Shown here in pieces: positions 37,034 through 46,900 of a stretch of DNA of 64,000 nucleotides. The DNA is taken from NCBI GenBank assembly GCA_964514395.1, contig CAZEQK010000015.1:1-64000 (forward strand), written 5' to 3'. A model generated the notes under the pieces. It worked only from the letters and a program-made list of their open reading frames with translations, made no database searches and had not been told where the DNA came from. Source of the stretch: CAZEQK01 sp964514395 (GTDB lineage: Bacteria; Bacillota; Bacilli; Tepidibacillales; Tepidibacillaceae). Within the stretch, counting starts at the first letter, position 1; every line of letters begins with the position of its first letter. The translations under genes and the position numbers were made by a program.

Positions 37034-37627
37034 TTAATGTTGTAATTTATTATGATAAGTAACTAGTGAAGTAGTTGTACCTACTGCTAGAATCGTAAGT
37101 ATGGATAGATAGAATGTTTCGATAGAAATGAATAATCCACCAAGACAGACAATAATAGTATCAAATATTAATATAGTTATCCCAACATTGATATGTAGAT
37201 TTTTTGAAATGATTTGGGCTAACATATCCGATCCGCTTATACTCGTTCCATTTTTAAGCAGAAGCCCCATACCGATGCCAACAATAATGCCACCTAATAT
37301 GGAACTAACTCTGGGAGTTAATTTAATGTAGTGAACAAAATAAAATTGATATGGGTAGAAAAAATCAATAAATAAAGAAGATAATAACATACCAATGACA
37401 CTACGGTAAAAAAAACTACGGTATTGAAACCAGGCAAATATATAAATTGGAATACTTAAAATAATAAAAATAAAGCCTACTTTTATACCAGTTAAGTAAT
37501 TGATAATAAGAGCAAGACCGATAAACCCTCCATCTAGGACTCTAAATGGTACTAGGAAAAGATTTATACCTACTGCGAATATCATGCTTCCAAATATAAT
37601 TGTTGAAATTCTTACAGCATATGCCAT
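37034..37627 (-). CDS. YitT-family membrane protein (short form)
   Basis: A 197-residue protein with about five membrane segments. The N-terminal FAVGINLFLVPFRVLDGGFIGLALI and LLLKNGTSISGSDMLAQIISK blocks are typical of the YitT (DUF161) family. It lacks the C-terminal cytoplasmic DUF2179 part that most members have, so it is a short form. The ATG at 37627 follows a GGAG with an eight-base spacer. Function of the family is unknown. It converges with the protease gene. Confidence 0.85.
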   Translation of the reverse strand: MAYAVRISTIIFGSMIFAVGINLFLVPFRVLDGGFIGLALIINYLTGIKVGFIFIILSIPIYIFAWFQYRSFFYRSVIGMLLSSLFIDFFYPYQFYFVHYIKLTPRVSSILGGIIVGIGMGLLLKNGTSISGSDMLAQIISKNLHINVGITILIFDTIIVCLGGLFISIETFYLSILTILAVGTTTSLVTYHNKLQH

Positions 37628-37801
37628 ACGTATCACTCCAATAGAAATATTGAATATGTTATCTATTTATATGCTCTGATAAGTACTTATATATTTAGAA
37701 GAAATTTTAAATTGTAACTGTAAACTGTAAAACTATAGTTCTTTAATACCAAAAAGGTAAAAAATACTTTTTTTTTATGTTAAATCTGTTAAAATGTTAA
37801 G

Positions 37802-37873
37802 AAAGGTACAGCTAAAGAAATTTAGCGTCACAAAGCTATAGGGGCTAATGTTTTCTATGCCAGCCAGCTACCA
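37802..37873 (+). ncRNA. Cyclic-di-GMP-I (GEMM-I)-type riboswitch
   Basis: The leader has the class layout: AAAGGTACAG, a GCTAAA-GAAA-TTTAGC stem with a GNRA tetraloop, then GTCACAAAGCTA, TAGGGGCTAA, a short stem, and ATGCCAGCCAGCTACC. It differs from the usual GACGCAAAGCC at two or three bases. The P1 region is followed by CATTACC (37872-37878), which can pair with GGTAATG (37902-37908) across the start codon of the next gene. That suggests control of translation. A TAAAAT at 37790 is a likely -10. Confidence 0.75.
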
Positions 37874-37905
37874 TTACCTAAGAAAATAATAAGGAGGATA
37901 CGGTA

Positions 37906-39149
37906 ATGAAGAAAGTAAATAGAATATTTGTGCTATTTTTATCTTTTTCTCTAATTTTATCATTCCCAGTATTAGCTGCTAAATCTAACCACCATAGTGA
38001 AAAGAAAGAAAATCATGGCTATGAAGCAAAGTCATATCATCACAATAGTGGACAAGGTGATTTTTCAAAGAATGCAACAGTAAAAGAAAAGAATAGAAAT
38101 CAACACAAAAATGAGGTTCAATCTAAACAAGAGAATAAGGAAAAGTTATCTAAAGGAATTGAGAAAAAGTTAGAACAGGTTCAAAATCGTCTTGATAAAA
38201 TTGATACGATGTATACTAAAACCGTCAATGATATTGCTACTTACTATCAGTCAAATAACCAAACAGTTGGTGATGCAGTGTATGGACAAGAAGATAATGG
38301 TACAGTAACAGATGAAAGCACTAATCCTGACGATAGCACAACTGTAGAGGATACAACAAGCGAAGATAATACAGACCAAACAACTGTAGCTTCAACTAGT
38401 GATGACAATGAGTCAAGTGAGGCAACNNNNNNNNNNNNNNNNNNNNNNNNNNNNNNNNNNNNNNNNNNNNNNNNNNNNNNNNNNNNNNNNNNNNNNNNNN
38501 NNNNNNNNNNNNNNNNNNNNNNNNNNCAGACCAAACAACTGTAGCTTCAACTAGTGATGACAATGAGTCAAGTGAGGCAACAGTAGACAGCGAAGATACA
38601 GAATCAGAAGATAATAGCACAACTGTAGAGGATACAACAAGCGAAGATAATACAGACCAAACAACTGTAGCTTCAACTAGTGATGACAATGAGTCAAGTG
38701 AGGCAACGGTAGACAGCGAAGATACAGAATCAGAAGATAATAGTGCTACTGTAGAGGACACTACAGATCAAGAGAATAATAATGATGGGTATTATGGTTT
38801 TCTTGGTAAGTTACATGCATTAACAAATCAATTAGAATCTGTAAATCATCAATTAGATGGATTAGCAAATAGACTTGGTTCTGATGATGCAGCAATTAAA
38901 GCATTAAAAGATCGTATTGAAACGATGAAGAATAATATTGAGCAAACTATTCAAGATTTAAAAGATCAAGGACCAAATACTACAGTAAATACTCAAAATA
39001 CAGATCAATCTGTTGATACTCAAGCATCAAGTACTGATACCAGCACAAATACTACAGATGAAACTACTACAGACACAACAACAACTACAGATACAACAGC
39101 AAGTGAATCATCGACCTCAGATAGTACAAGCACAAGTACAAATGTTTAA
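37906..39149 (+). CDS. Secreted acidic repeat protein, interrupted by an assembly gap
   Basis: An exported protein with a signal peptide (about 1-24), a His/Lys-rich segment, a short coiled coil (about 85-105), then 42-residue (126-bp) repeats rich in Asp, Glu, Ser and Thr, containing TTVEDTTSEDNTDQ and VASTSDDNESSEA. A second coiled coil (KLHALTNQLESV onward) follows, and a Thr/Ser-rich tail. The 100-N gap (38427-38526) lies in the repeats. The frame after it is continuous to the stop at 39147, and the downstream part stays open in the repeat's own frame. I therefore treat it as one gene of unknown length. There is no wall anchor. A c-di-GMP riboswitch precedes it, and AAGGAGGATA is the ribosome site. 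A matrix or adhesion role is inferred. Confidence 0.78.
38427..38526. other. Assembly gap (100 N)
   Basis: Exactly 100 N inside the 126-bp coding repeats. By the repeat phase the real gap should be about 71 bases plus a multiple of 126, which would keep the frame open. The apparent frameshift is thus an artefact of gap length. Confidence 0.93.
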
Positions 39150-39151
39150 AT

Positions 39152-39206
39152 AATAATATAAAAAAGGATTGTCCATATTTTATGGACAATCCTTTTTTAT
39201 ATTATT
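39152..39206 (+). terminator. Terminator after the acidic repeat protein
   Basis: A long perfect stem of about 25 bp with GGATTGTCCAT/ATGGACAATCC as its core and A-rich/T-rich ends. It ends in TTTTTTATATTATT. Confidence 0.95.
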
Positions 39207-39300
39207 GAATTAAAACACAATTAAAAAAAATTCGTTTTTTTTATAAAAATTAGATGGTAATATATATAATAAGTATATCTTAGAAGGGAGCATTATAAAT

Positions 39301-41613
39301 TTGAATATATTACGAAAAACTAGCAACTATATTTCTTTATTAGCAATAACGTTATTTTTTATTGGTGCTATATACTATCGTGGTTTATTTTTTGATACTG
39401 ATATATATTGGATTGAATCTATTTTTGGTGTCATTTTTTCATTTTTTCTATTTACGCAATTTAAAGATTCATTAAAGATTTATAAAAATCCGTATGTTTG
39501 GTCTTTGGTATTAATCGTATTTATTTATTTATTTGATATTCTATTTGCTGAAAATCAACTATTTGCCTTCCAACATTTTCTACGTTGGCTATTGGCAACT
39601 CAAATGTTTTTAATCGTTTTATATTTAAAAGAAATAAAATGGATGCAGAAAATAATTTTCTTTTCAGTAATGGTAGCAGGTATATGGACATCTTTATTTG
39701 GTTGGCTATCATTATATAAATTGGTTAATTTTAAGGATGCGGTTTGGGATAATCGCTTATCATCATTTTTTCAGTATGCTAATACCTTTGGGGCATTTAT
39801 AGTGGCTGTATTAATAGGAGTATTAGTTTTGTCAAGTTCGAAAAAATGGCGATATTCTTTCTGGTCCTTTGCCTCATTTATATTGTTTATATCAATGATA
39901 TTTACATATTCTCGTGGATCGTGGTTAGTTTTTGCTTTTATATGGTTTGTAACCTTACTTTTTCTATCACTACAGGAGCAAGTTCTATTTGTATTTCATT
40001 CTATTTTATTAGGAACTGCAACACTTATTAATCTATCAAGTCTTAACAATTCTATTAATAATGGCTCCTATATAAAAGGTTTTACAATAATTATAGTGTA
40101 TTCACTATTAATTGGCATTTTATATAGTATCTTTGTCTTCTTTATTAATAAAATCAAATTTAATATATCAAAGAAAAAAATAATTCACTTTTTGATACCA
40201 TTATTAATAGTAGTCGTTTTTATTTCGGGACTTAGTTTATTGTCAAATGATAGCTTTGTTAATAAATTGCCAAATTCGCTTAAAGAGCGTGTACAACAAA
40301 TAAACTTAACGAATAAAAGTGTAATGGAAAGAAATTTATTCTATAAGGATTCAATGAAAATGATAAAAGATTCACCATTCATTGGGCAAGGTGGTGGAGC
40401 ATGGAAACAAAAGATTGAGAAATACCAATCTTATCCTTATATTTCAAGAGAAGCTCATAATTTTTATTTAAACTTATTAATTGAAATAGGAATATTAGGA
40501 TTTTTGGTATTTATTTCGTTAATATTATTAATATTATGGTCACTAATAAAAAAAAGGAGGGAGTTATCTGATGAAATAAGCTTGTATAAGGCTATTTTCT
40601 TAATGATTGTAGTATTGTTTATGCATAGCTTTATTGATTTTGATATGTCCTTTGCTTATATACTAGTATTATTGATGATGCTACTTGCTCTGATCGCACA
40701 ACCAATTGAGGTCAATTTTAGTAAGAAAAATACTTTTTCTATAATTAGCCTAATTCTTGTTATGGTCATGTCTTTTGTAAGTATTTTAACATCAACTAAA
40801 TTTATGTATGCAAATAAATTATTAAGTCAAATTAATACAGTTCAAAATTCAGAGATTACAAAAAAATTCGACCGAATTATTTCTCTCAACCCATATGATG
40901 TTAATTATCGTTTAGATTATATGAATTATTATTATCAAATGTATTTAAAAACCAAAAATGATAATTATAAAAAACTAATTTATAATGAGGCCACTAAAGT
41001 TAATAATATGAATGAAAAAGATCCAAGAACAATGTTAATATTATCGCAAATGTATGCTGATGTAGGAGATTTAAGCTATTCTGAAAAGTTAATCCAAACA
41101 GGTATTGATAACGGGCCATGGGTATTGAACTTAAGTGATCAATATACTACTTATGCTTTAAGCTTTGCTAATTATTATAATCATACGAATGATAAGGAAA
41201 AATATAATAAATATTTGAATAAAATATTTGAAATATACAATCAGGTACTCAAACGAAGAGATTTTCTTGATAATCAGGTAAAAGAATTTCAATATGAAAA
41301 TTACAAACCATCTATCATTATGGAATTAAATGTTGGGAAGGCTTATATATTAAAGGGACAATATAAAGATGGATTGAAAATGCTAAACAGTCTTACTGAT
41401 GAAAATGTTCTAAAATCTCGAACAGTTGATAATAGAAAAAATTATACAGATCAAAGAATTAAGTATCTAAGTAATACAGCAATTGCTTGGATGATCTATA
41501 CGTATGACAAATTAAACAATCAACAAAAGGTTAATGAGTTTATGAAAAAAGGGGATATGAAAGATATACAGAGTATTTTAGATACTATTAAAACGAATTG
41601 GGAAAATAAATAG
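39301..41613 (+). CDS. O-antigen ligase/polymerase-family membrane protein with TPR-like C-terminus
   Basis: A 770-residue protein with about twelve membrane segments in residues 1-500, showing the Wzy_C pattern: FTYSRGSWLVFAF, the loop DSPFIGQGGGAWK and REAHNFYLNLLIEIGILG. The final 250 residues are soluble, helical, and arranged in TPR-like pairs. The TTG start at 39301 follows AGAAGGGAG by about ten bases. Such two-part proteins may polymerise a glycan or transfer it to protein. It is separate from the main polymer cluster and lies among surface-protein genes, so a role in surface-protein glycosylation is possible. This is inference. Confidence 0.82.
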   Translation: MNILRKTSNYISLLAITLFFIGAIYYRGLFFDTDIYWIESIFGVIFSFFLFTQFKDSLKIYKNPYVWSLVLIVFIYLFDILFAENQLFAFQHFLRWLLATQMFLIVLYLKEIKWMQKIIFFSVMVAGIWTSLFGWLSLYKLVNFKDAVWDNRLSSFFQYANTFGAFIVAVLIGVLVLSSSKKWRYSFWSFASFILFISMIFTYSRGSWLVFAFIWFVTLLFLSLQEQVLFVFHSILLGTATLINLSSLNNSINNGSYIKGFTIIIVYSLLIGILYSIFVFFINKIKFNISKKKIIHFLIPLLIVVVFISGLSLLSNDSFVNKLPNSLKERVQQINLTNKSVMERNLFYKDSMKMIKDSPFIGQGGGAWKQKIEKYQSYPYISREAHNFYLNLLIEIGILGFLVFISLILLILWSLIKKRRELSDEISLYKAIFLMIVVLFMHSFIDFDMSFAYILVLLMMLLALIAQPIEVNFSKKNTFSIISLILVMVMSFVSILTSTKFMYANKLLSQINTVQNSEITKKFDRIISLNPYDVNYRLDYMNYYYQMYLKTKNDNYKKLIYNEATKVNNMNEKDPRTMLILSQMYADVGDLSYSEKLIQTGIDNGPWVLNLSDQYTTYALSFANYYNHTNDKEKYNKYLNKIFEIYNQVLKRRDFLDNQVKEFQYENYKPSIIMELNVGKAYILKGQYKDGLKMLNSLTDENVLKSRTVDNRKNYTDQRIKYLSNTAIAWMIYTYDKLNNQQKVNEFMKKGDMKDIQSILDTIKTNWENK

Positions 41614-41621
41614 AAAATTTT

Positions 41622-41657
41622 CGACTCTCCGTGTTTAGGTCACGGGGAGTTTTTTTA
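41622..41657 (+). terminator. Terminator
   Basis: GACTCTCCGTG pairs with CACGGGGAGT, followed by a run of seven T, just behind the polymerase-like gene. Confidence 0.92.
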
Positions 41658-41748
41658 TGAAAATGACGTTTAAATGTAATATTAAGTATAAAAAAACTGT
41701 ACATCCCAATAATGGCTATTAAGAAAGTTATTATAAGGGGTTTTTACA

Positions 41749-43782
41749 GTGCAGAAATTTTTTTTAGTGTTACTTCTTTTTTCTACTGTAATCTTAAGCA
41801 TCCATCCATTTTATGTTCTAGCAGATACTTTTATAGACAAGGGTACGTTAGAAATAGATGGACTAAAAATACCAATCACTTATGTGAATCAAAGCAACCA
41901 TACCTATTTTAATTTTAATATTATTTCAAAGTACTTCCAGATAAATAAAAGCTGGAATAGTAAACAAAAACAAATTTTAATAGAGTATCCTGATAAACGG
42001 TATGCAAAGATAGATGTTCTATTAAAAAAAATGTATAAAGATAATCTTTGGTCTCCGATTAATATGATCCTCTATCATGGACAGACCTATATTGCATACG
42101 ATGATCTTAGGAAGGTATTTGAACATAAAGCTTTTTATAATGATCTTAAAAAAAAACTCTATATGTATCTAGGCTCTTTTCCTGAAGAAGGAATATCATT
42201 AATCAACAAATTACCTTTCAATGGATTTTCCATCAACCATAATCAGGTGATTTTTAACAACGGATATCTGCCTCAGACCTTTTGGGAAATGAATGGTGCT
42301 TTAATTGATTTCCGTATGATTAGTGAACAAACAATTGATGATACAACAGAATATAAATATGCAGCCTTTTATCTAACAAGTTATTTTCGTCTTAGTCAGG
42401 TCATTTTTATTCAACGATTGTTAAACAATGGGGATCAAATGATTTTTTTAAAAGGATATGCTGGAGATGATCATCAGTTTTTAAAATCAAAAATGAGTGA
42501 CATGCATAAGATATATGCTAGCGATGCGTACATCTATTCAGATAAAGACCAATTTAAAAATTTATTATCCTCAGAAAGTATAAAAGGGGAAAACCTGATT
42601 GGATTGCATGCAAGAGAATCCATTGATCAATGGTATATTTTTAGTGACCAAAATCTTAATATGAATGTACCACTTATTCAAGAAGCATGGAGCATCAGTA
42701 AAAGTTATCACAATAGTAACACCTGGTTAACAGAAGATGGAACTTATAGAGCAACACCTATTTCCTATCAAAACGGAAATAATAGGCATAGCTTTAATAT
42801 TAATTTACAAGCCTCATCCCCTTTATCTATTATAGAAGCCCTACAAATAAAGAAAAATCGTTTGCTTGAGGATTTTGTTCATAATGCTGCTTTTACATTG
42901 ATAAGTAGACAAGAAGCGGATGGCTTTTGGTACGGAGGTATAAATGTAGCCTATTTAAATCGTGCTTATCAGCTAGGACCAGATTATATCGATACAAGGA
43001 TGTCGGTAGATGCTTCCATGTTTTTATTAAAATATGGATTATTGTTTAATGATAAGGAAGCAATCTATGCTGGTAAGAGGTTTAAAAAATATTTTATAAT
43101 GATGAGAGAAAAAGGATATGTCTATCAAATAAATAATGGAACAATTTATCCAGATTATTATTCATATAGTCAAAGTGGCAAAACGCTAGTTTCACTGAAC
43201 CATTCTTTATATGAGATGAATTATTTGTATACATTATATAACTGGTTTCAGGATAACGAAGCGAAGAAACTAGCAAACGAAATGAATAATTTTATAGATA
43301 TAACCTTTGAAAATTGGATAAAACCTGATCAGGATTTATATTATGCACTAGGACCAAATGGAGACTATTATGGAAAGGATTATATAAATATAACTTATCG
43401 TGATTTATTTGTTACCCAAGCAATCCTTAAATACATGGATATGGATGATAAAGCAATAAAGCGATTATTTGACTCTAAAAATTTTTATTTGAAACGTATT
43501 GATTCAACATATCCTGATTCTCATTTAGATTTATTAACCCTATTCAATAGGTTCGATCAATCGCCTTCAAGAAAAGGCGCAATGTTTATGAGTTATCCCC
43601 TTAATATATATGCTGATACAGGTAATGAATTATTCTATGCGGCATATGCAAATATTCATTTTATGAAGGGGATAAAGGAGATAGAATATAACAGTCAATA
43701 TTACGAACTGGCTCCTACTAAAAAGTATGTGGTGATATTTACAAAGGGTAACATTACCATCCTTGATGATCCCATCATGTAG
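41749..43782 (+). CDS. Exported protein with CAO-N-like module and putative alpha/alpha-barrel domain
   Basis: A 677-residue secreted protein with a GTG start (AAGGGG eight bases upstream). The signal peptide (about 1-24) is followed by a divergent 'copper amine oxidase N'-like module (residues 32-135). After a middle region, a helical C-terminal domain (about 370-640) holds FWYGGINVAYLNRAYQ, DTRMSVDASMFLLKYG, LNHSLYEMNYLYTLYNW and ITYRDLFVTQAI. The spacing of aromatic helices suits six-hairpin glycosidases or uronyl C5-epimerase-like domains. No known catalytic motif can be assigned. It may act on the glycan made by neighbouring polymerase-type genes. Confidence 0.65.
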   Translation: MQKFFLVLLLFSTVILSIHPFYVLADTFIDKGTLEIDGLKIPITYVNQSNHTYFNFNIISKYFQINKSWNSKQKQILIEYPDKRYAKIDVLLKKMYKDNLWSPINMILYHGQTYIAYDDLRKVFEHKAFYNDLKKKLYMYLGSFPEEGISLINKLPFNGFSINHNQVIFNNGYLPQTFWEMNGALIDFRMISEQTIDDTTEYKYAAFYLTSYFRLSQVIFIQRLLNNGDQMIFLKGYAGDDHQFLKSKMSDMHKIYASDAYIYSDKDQFKNLLSSESIKGENLIGLHARESIDQWYIFSDQNLNMNVPLIQEAWSISKSYHNSNTWLTEDGTYRATPISYQNGNNRHSFNINLQASSPLSIIEALQIKKNRLLEDFVHNAAFTLISRQEADGFWYGGINVAYLNRAYQLGPDYIDTRMSVDASMFLLKYGLLFNDKEAIYAGKRFKKYFIMMREKGYVYQINNGTIYPDYYSYSQSGKTLVSLNHSLYEMNYLYTLYNWFQDNEAKKLANEMNNFIDITFENWIKPDQDLYYALGPNGDYYGKDYINITYRDLFVTQAILKYMDMDDKAIKRLFDSKNFYLKRIDSTYPDSHLDLLTLFNRFDQSPSRKGAMFMSYPLNIYADTGNELFYAAYANIHFMKGIKEIEYNSQYYELAPTKKYVVIFTKGNITILDDPIM

Positions 43783-43803
43783 ACTGTAAAATCTCAACAT
43801 TAC

Positions 43804-43845
43804 AGAATAAATCTTATATGGGTATTTAGATTTATTCTTTTTTTA
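43804..43845 (+). terminator. Terminator
   Basis: Perfect 11-bp stem AGAATAAATCT/AGATTTATTCT with a 13-base loop and seven T at the 3' end. Confidence 0.93.
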
Positions 43846-43926
43846 TTGCAAAAATGAGTAAAAAAATTATAGGTTTGTGCCGATATATATAAATAATGAA
43901 AAATTTAGACAAGGGGGACCATTAAG

Positions 43927-46900
43927 ATGAGCAAAACAACTAGAATTTGGTTAAGCTATTTAATCATCTTTTCAGTATTATTCACAATTGTTCCTATATC
44001 TGGTGTTATTAAAGCCGCTAATAGCCCCATTGTTATAACGGATCCAATAGGAACAGTCGATAGTCCAGCACCAGAAACGAAGGATAAAATTAATATTTCA
44101 GGAAGTTTTTATGGTGTAACAGACCTTTCGTATAGTATCACACAATTCCGCAGACTAAATACTGGAGAATTAGTTGCTATTCAGACAAGGGATGGAGTAG
44201 AAAAGGCATATTTAGATGGCTCTAAATTTACATTTTACAATGTGCAGCTATTTGAAGGTCTAAATGAAGTTACTATAACAGGTAAAGATGCGAATGGCAC
44301 GTCTCAACAATCCGATAGGGTATATGTTGAGTACTCAAAGCTACCAATTATTACTAGTGTTAAATATAATACTCAGGATTTGAAGATAAACAACGTAATT
44401 CAGGACAAGCTTTATAATGATGAGCTATTAATAAAAGGTGATGTTTTAAATGCTGATTCGATCGTAGCGACAATAAATGGTAATGCAACAGAATATACTG
44501 GATCAGTATTAAATAATAACACTTATGTAATTGCGAAGATGCCATTACAGCGAGGTAAAAATACTTTAACAGTTACTGCAAAAAACAATACAAAAACCTA
44601 TCCAGTTACTTTAGATATCATTTATAATGATGGGAACCCATATGTTGAAAATGGTCTAATAATGGATTCTACCGGAACCTACGTTCCTTTAGATAGTACC
44701 ATGAATATAACAACCAATGATCTTACAGTTACTGGTTCAGTCTATAATTTCACATTAACTGATCAACTAACTTATTTATTTAATAATACGAGCTTTTCTA
44801 TTACTTATTCAGATTTTGACACTACACCTGTTGGTAGTATAGTCTCCACTGTTCCTGGAAGCTATACCTTAACAAAAACAGGAGTTAGTAGTTTTAACTT
44901 ATATTATCCAACCGTAATCCAAAATCAATTAAATATCTTACAATTTACCTTTACTCGTGGTTTTACAAATTATACTCAGACCTATAATTTGGACCAGTTT
45001 GATCCTACACTTAATTATGTAACTCACACGTCAGGGTTAACAGATACGACGACAAGTAAAAAAATTGATTTTTATATTTTCACACATGATCCATTTATTT
45101 TTCAGGTAGACCATATTTTGCCAGATGGATCAACCCAAACTTTAATTCCAATTTCAATTACACCTCAGGCAGATGAAACAATGTTTGCATTCTCTACTAG
45201 CTTAGACCCAGGCTATAATACCATTGTTGTAAGACCTAATAACAGTGATATCAATATGAAAACTTATTCTATTTATTATATTGATTCGCCTGATGTGAAG
45301 GTGTTAAACCTAGTAAATGGTGATAGAGTTGGAGCTGGAGGGCAAGAGACAACGATTCTTGCAGAATTAGTCAATGTTGATTTAACAGATAGATATAATA
45401 CCAAGGTTGTCATTGAGAATAAAGCTGGTCCTTCTAGTTATTTGCTAGATGCTACCAATTTTAATGATCCTGTAAATCCATTTAGATTTATTTTTGACTT
45501 AATAGGGAAATTACAAACGGGAGCAAACGACATCACAATAGAAGTAAATAGCACTAAAACGCAAACTACTACTAGATTGACAGTGTTCTATTTTAACAAT
45601 GATGGACCTGATGCCGTTTTATACATTGATCAGGACAGGAAAATATTATCAACTGATACCTTCACTCCAACTGAAACGCCGGGCACATTTCAAACCGAAG
45701 CAAGATATGTCCATTTTAAAGGTAGCTACAATAATGCCAAGGATATCATTTTTTATCTTAACGGTGTAAGGGTTATTCAGGAAGCGGTTCAACCTGTAGG
45801 CACAGGAACAAAATCTGCTGTTGGCGTAGACCCTATAACTGGAGATACAGTTCGCTTGACGATAGATTGGGATAATTTACAGTTTTCAACAGATTATCCT
45901 ATCTATTTACATGAAGGTCCAAACACCTTTGAGGTTGAAGTAGTAAGTGCTTCGGGATATTCTCGAAGTGAAAAAGTATATATAAATAGAGAACAACCAC
46001 CTGTTAAATTGATTTCTCCAAATCTAGCATTAACAACAGTAGTAAATAGTAATTATCTTGATGTTGTTGTGGAAGCTGCGAATGCAGATCAGGTTATTAT
46101 CGATAAACAAGAGGCAGTATATCAAAAATTAACAGATACTGAATTAAGAAATCTTATCAATATCCTTGGTCCACAGATTATACAAAAATATGATCTAAAC
46201 GGGGATGGTTATTTAGATAGCCATGAGCTAAGTCTAATCGATCAGGGTGAGGTTACAGGAAAACGATATATGGCAAATGTTTTTCTTAAGCCAGGTAAGA
46301 ATAAGATAAAATATGAGGTTATAAAAAGCGGTATAAAATCAAAATATGAATTTGAAATTAATTATGCTTCTTCTCCTAAGGAAGGTGCGCTTTATAAAGA
46401 AGAATTTAAGAAAAATAAGATCCAAGTATTTGATAAAAAAGTAGAGCTAGATTTTCCAAAGAATACATGGTTAGTAGAACCAAGTCAGGATACACCGGTT
46501 AACAATGAATATAAAAGCAATGTATATCTTAGATTTGGGATTGTAGACCGGCAATCCGGAAAGCTATTTAAAGTATGGGATGATGCCCTTGGAAAATTTA
46601 TTCTAGCAGATTTTAATGAACCGTTTAAAACGATTATGCCAGTAAGGGTTATTCCGCCTGATCGAACAGGGTATGCTGGAGATATATATTGGATAGATGC
46701 GGAAGGAGATATTCAAAATGTGGATGCTGGCCTTGTTCCAACAAATAATGGTACCATCACGCTTCAATATAATCCAAGTATAAGGAATGATTCGCAAAAT
46801 CTACTAGCTATTTATCATTTTAATAGAGACAAACAAAAATGGGTAAATGTTGGTGGGGTAGTAGATACAAGAAAAAATACGGTGACAGCACCTATCCATG

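Noticed and set aside
38247..38761. Long minus-strand open frames opposite the acidic repeats
   Set aside because: They are Ser/Val low-complexity mirror images of the coding repeat and have no start signals.
38372..38780. CRISPR or non-coding tandem repeat in the acidic protein gene
   Set aside because: The 126-bp period is a multiple of three, the frame stays open, and flanks encode a signal peptide and a coiled coil.
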